The translations under genes and the position numbers were made by a program. Positions 63,675-64,000 of a DNA stretch of 64,000 nt are shown piece after piece. The stretch comes from an uncultured Lachnospiraceae bacterium (GTDB lineage Bacteria > Bacillota > Clostridia > Lachnospirales > Lachnospiraceae), in assembly GCA_947164865.1 (NCBI GenBank), contig CAMUYA010000003.1:62001-126000 (forward strand), given 5' to 3'. The number at the start of each line of letters is the position of its first letter. Position 1 is the stretch's first letter. The notes under the pieces are model-generated. The model ran no database searches. It had not been told where the DNA came from and was given only the letters and a program-made list of their open reading frames with translations.

Positions 63675-63700
63675 TCTGCGTGAATGCGAGGTAGCATGAG

Positions 63701-64000
63701 ATGGCAAAACCGTCAAAAGAAATCGCAAAAAACATCATAAAAAAGAAGGGCATGATCATTCCGCTTATATTTGTGTTTATATTTATGACGGTTATGGTGG
63801 TATATGTTTCATCTCTGACATACAAAGTAGCCGTATCCAACACAAATGCCGTGATGGAAGACCGTATACTGAGCGTGTCTGCAATGATCGGTAATCATCT
63901 GAATACGGCCGAAAACGTTCTGCAGGTTGCGGGTGATTCCGTGCATCATATGCTTATATCAGGCACAACTTCTGCAAGAATACATGAGTTCCTGGTGGAT
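63701..64000 (+). CDS. Membrane sensor protein, 3' end outside the window
   Basis: The first 100 codons of a gene cut by the window edge. MAKPSKEIAKNIIKKKGM precedes a membrane helix (about 18-42), then an extracellular helical start (DRILSVSAMIGNHLNTAENVL) as in Cache/dCache sensors. The output domain is not visible. GAGG (63688) precedes ATG 63701. It lies 26 bp after the DUF3798 gene, in the same operon. Confidence 0.7.
   Translation, partial: MAKPSKEIAKNIIKKKGMIIPLIFVFIFMTVMVVYVSSLTYKVAVSNTNAVMEDRILSVSAMIGNHLNTAENVLQVAGDSVHHMLISGTTSARIHEFLVD

Overview
The window looks like chromosomal DNA of a low-to-moderate GC Firmicute, most likely a gut or rumen Lachnospiraceae related to Butyrivibrio/Pseudobutyrivibrio. 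This rests on the Firmicute-type S10-spc-alpha ribosomal cluster, zinc-ribbon (C+) S14 and L36, strong AGGAGG ribosome binding sites, BspA-type and DUF5648 surface repeats, LytTR/DUF3021 pairs and many c-di-GMP proteins. The genus is inference.

Region 1 (1-17536) is the S10-spc-alpha cluster: rpsJ-rplC-rplD-rplW-rplB-rpsS-rplV-rpsC-rplP-rpmC-rpsQ-rplN-rplX-rplE-rpsZ-rpsH-rplF-rplR-rpsE-rpmD-rplO-secY-adk-map-infA-rpmJ-rpsM-rpsK-rpsD-rpoA-rplQ, closed by a strong terminator. Two tandem promoters and a structured leader precede rpsJ. The first two thirds are tightly packed. The alpha part is loosened by 130-305 bp gaps filled with palindromic repeat families whose loops are conserved while their arms differ.

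Region 2 (17568-29115) is a block of five large secreted proteins: YD-repeat, tandem-repeat, BspA-like leucine-rich repeat and two papain-like proteases. All end in the same three-unit DUF5648-type domain. The block sits between rplQ and ecfA1, where many Firmicutes have no genes.

Region 3 (29158-33447) holds a small membrane protein, the shared ECF transporter module ecfA1-ecfA2-ecfT, and truA. The rplM-rpsI pair that often follows truA is absent.

Region 4 (33416-39740) is signalling and ion transport: a membrane EAL phosphodiesterase, a PilZ-like protein, a methyl-accepting chemotaxis protein, a sodium/calcium exchanger and an acetyltransferase.

Region 5 (39806-48374) is a sugar uptake locus: a binding-protein-like lipoprotein, a LytS/YesM-type kinase and an AraC-type response regulator precede a YtfQRT-YjfF-like ABC importer.

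Region 6 (48600-57296) holds a thioesterase, an acetyltransferase, a ferredoxin-type aldo/keto reductase, a giant sensor (ECF-S-like membrane domain, two-component-type propeller, Y_Y_Y, HD-GYP) coupled to a BMP-family binding protein, tcdA and a YhfC-type protease.

Region 7 (57494-64000) is an operon for DUF3021, LytTR, a double-receiver protein, a free Hpt protein, a hybrid kinase, a DUF3798 lipoprotein and a truncated membrane sensor. Regions 6 and 7 hold the best candidates for undescribed sensory systems.
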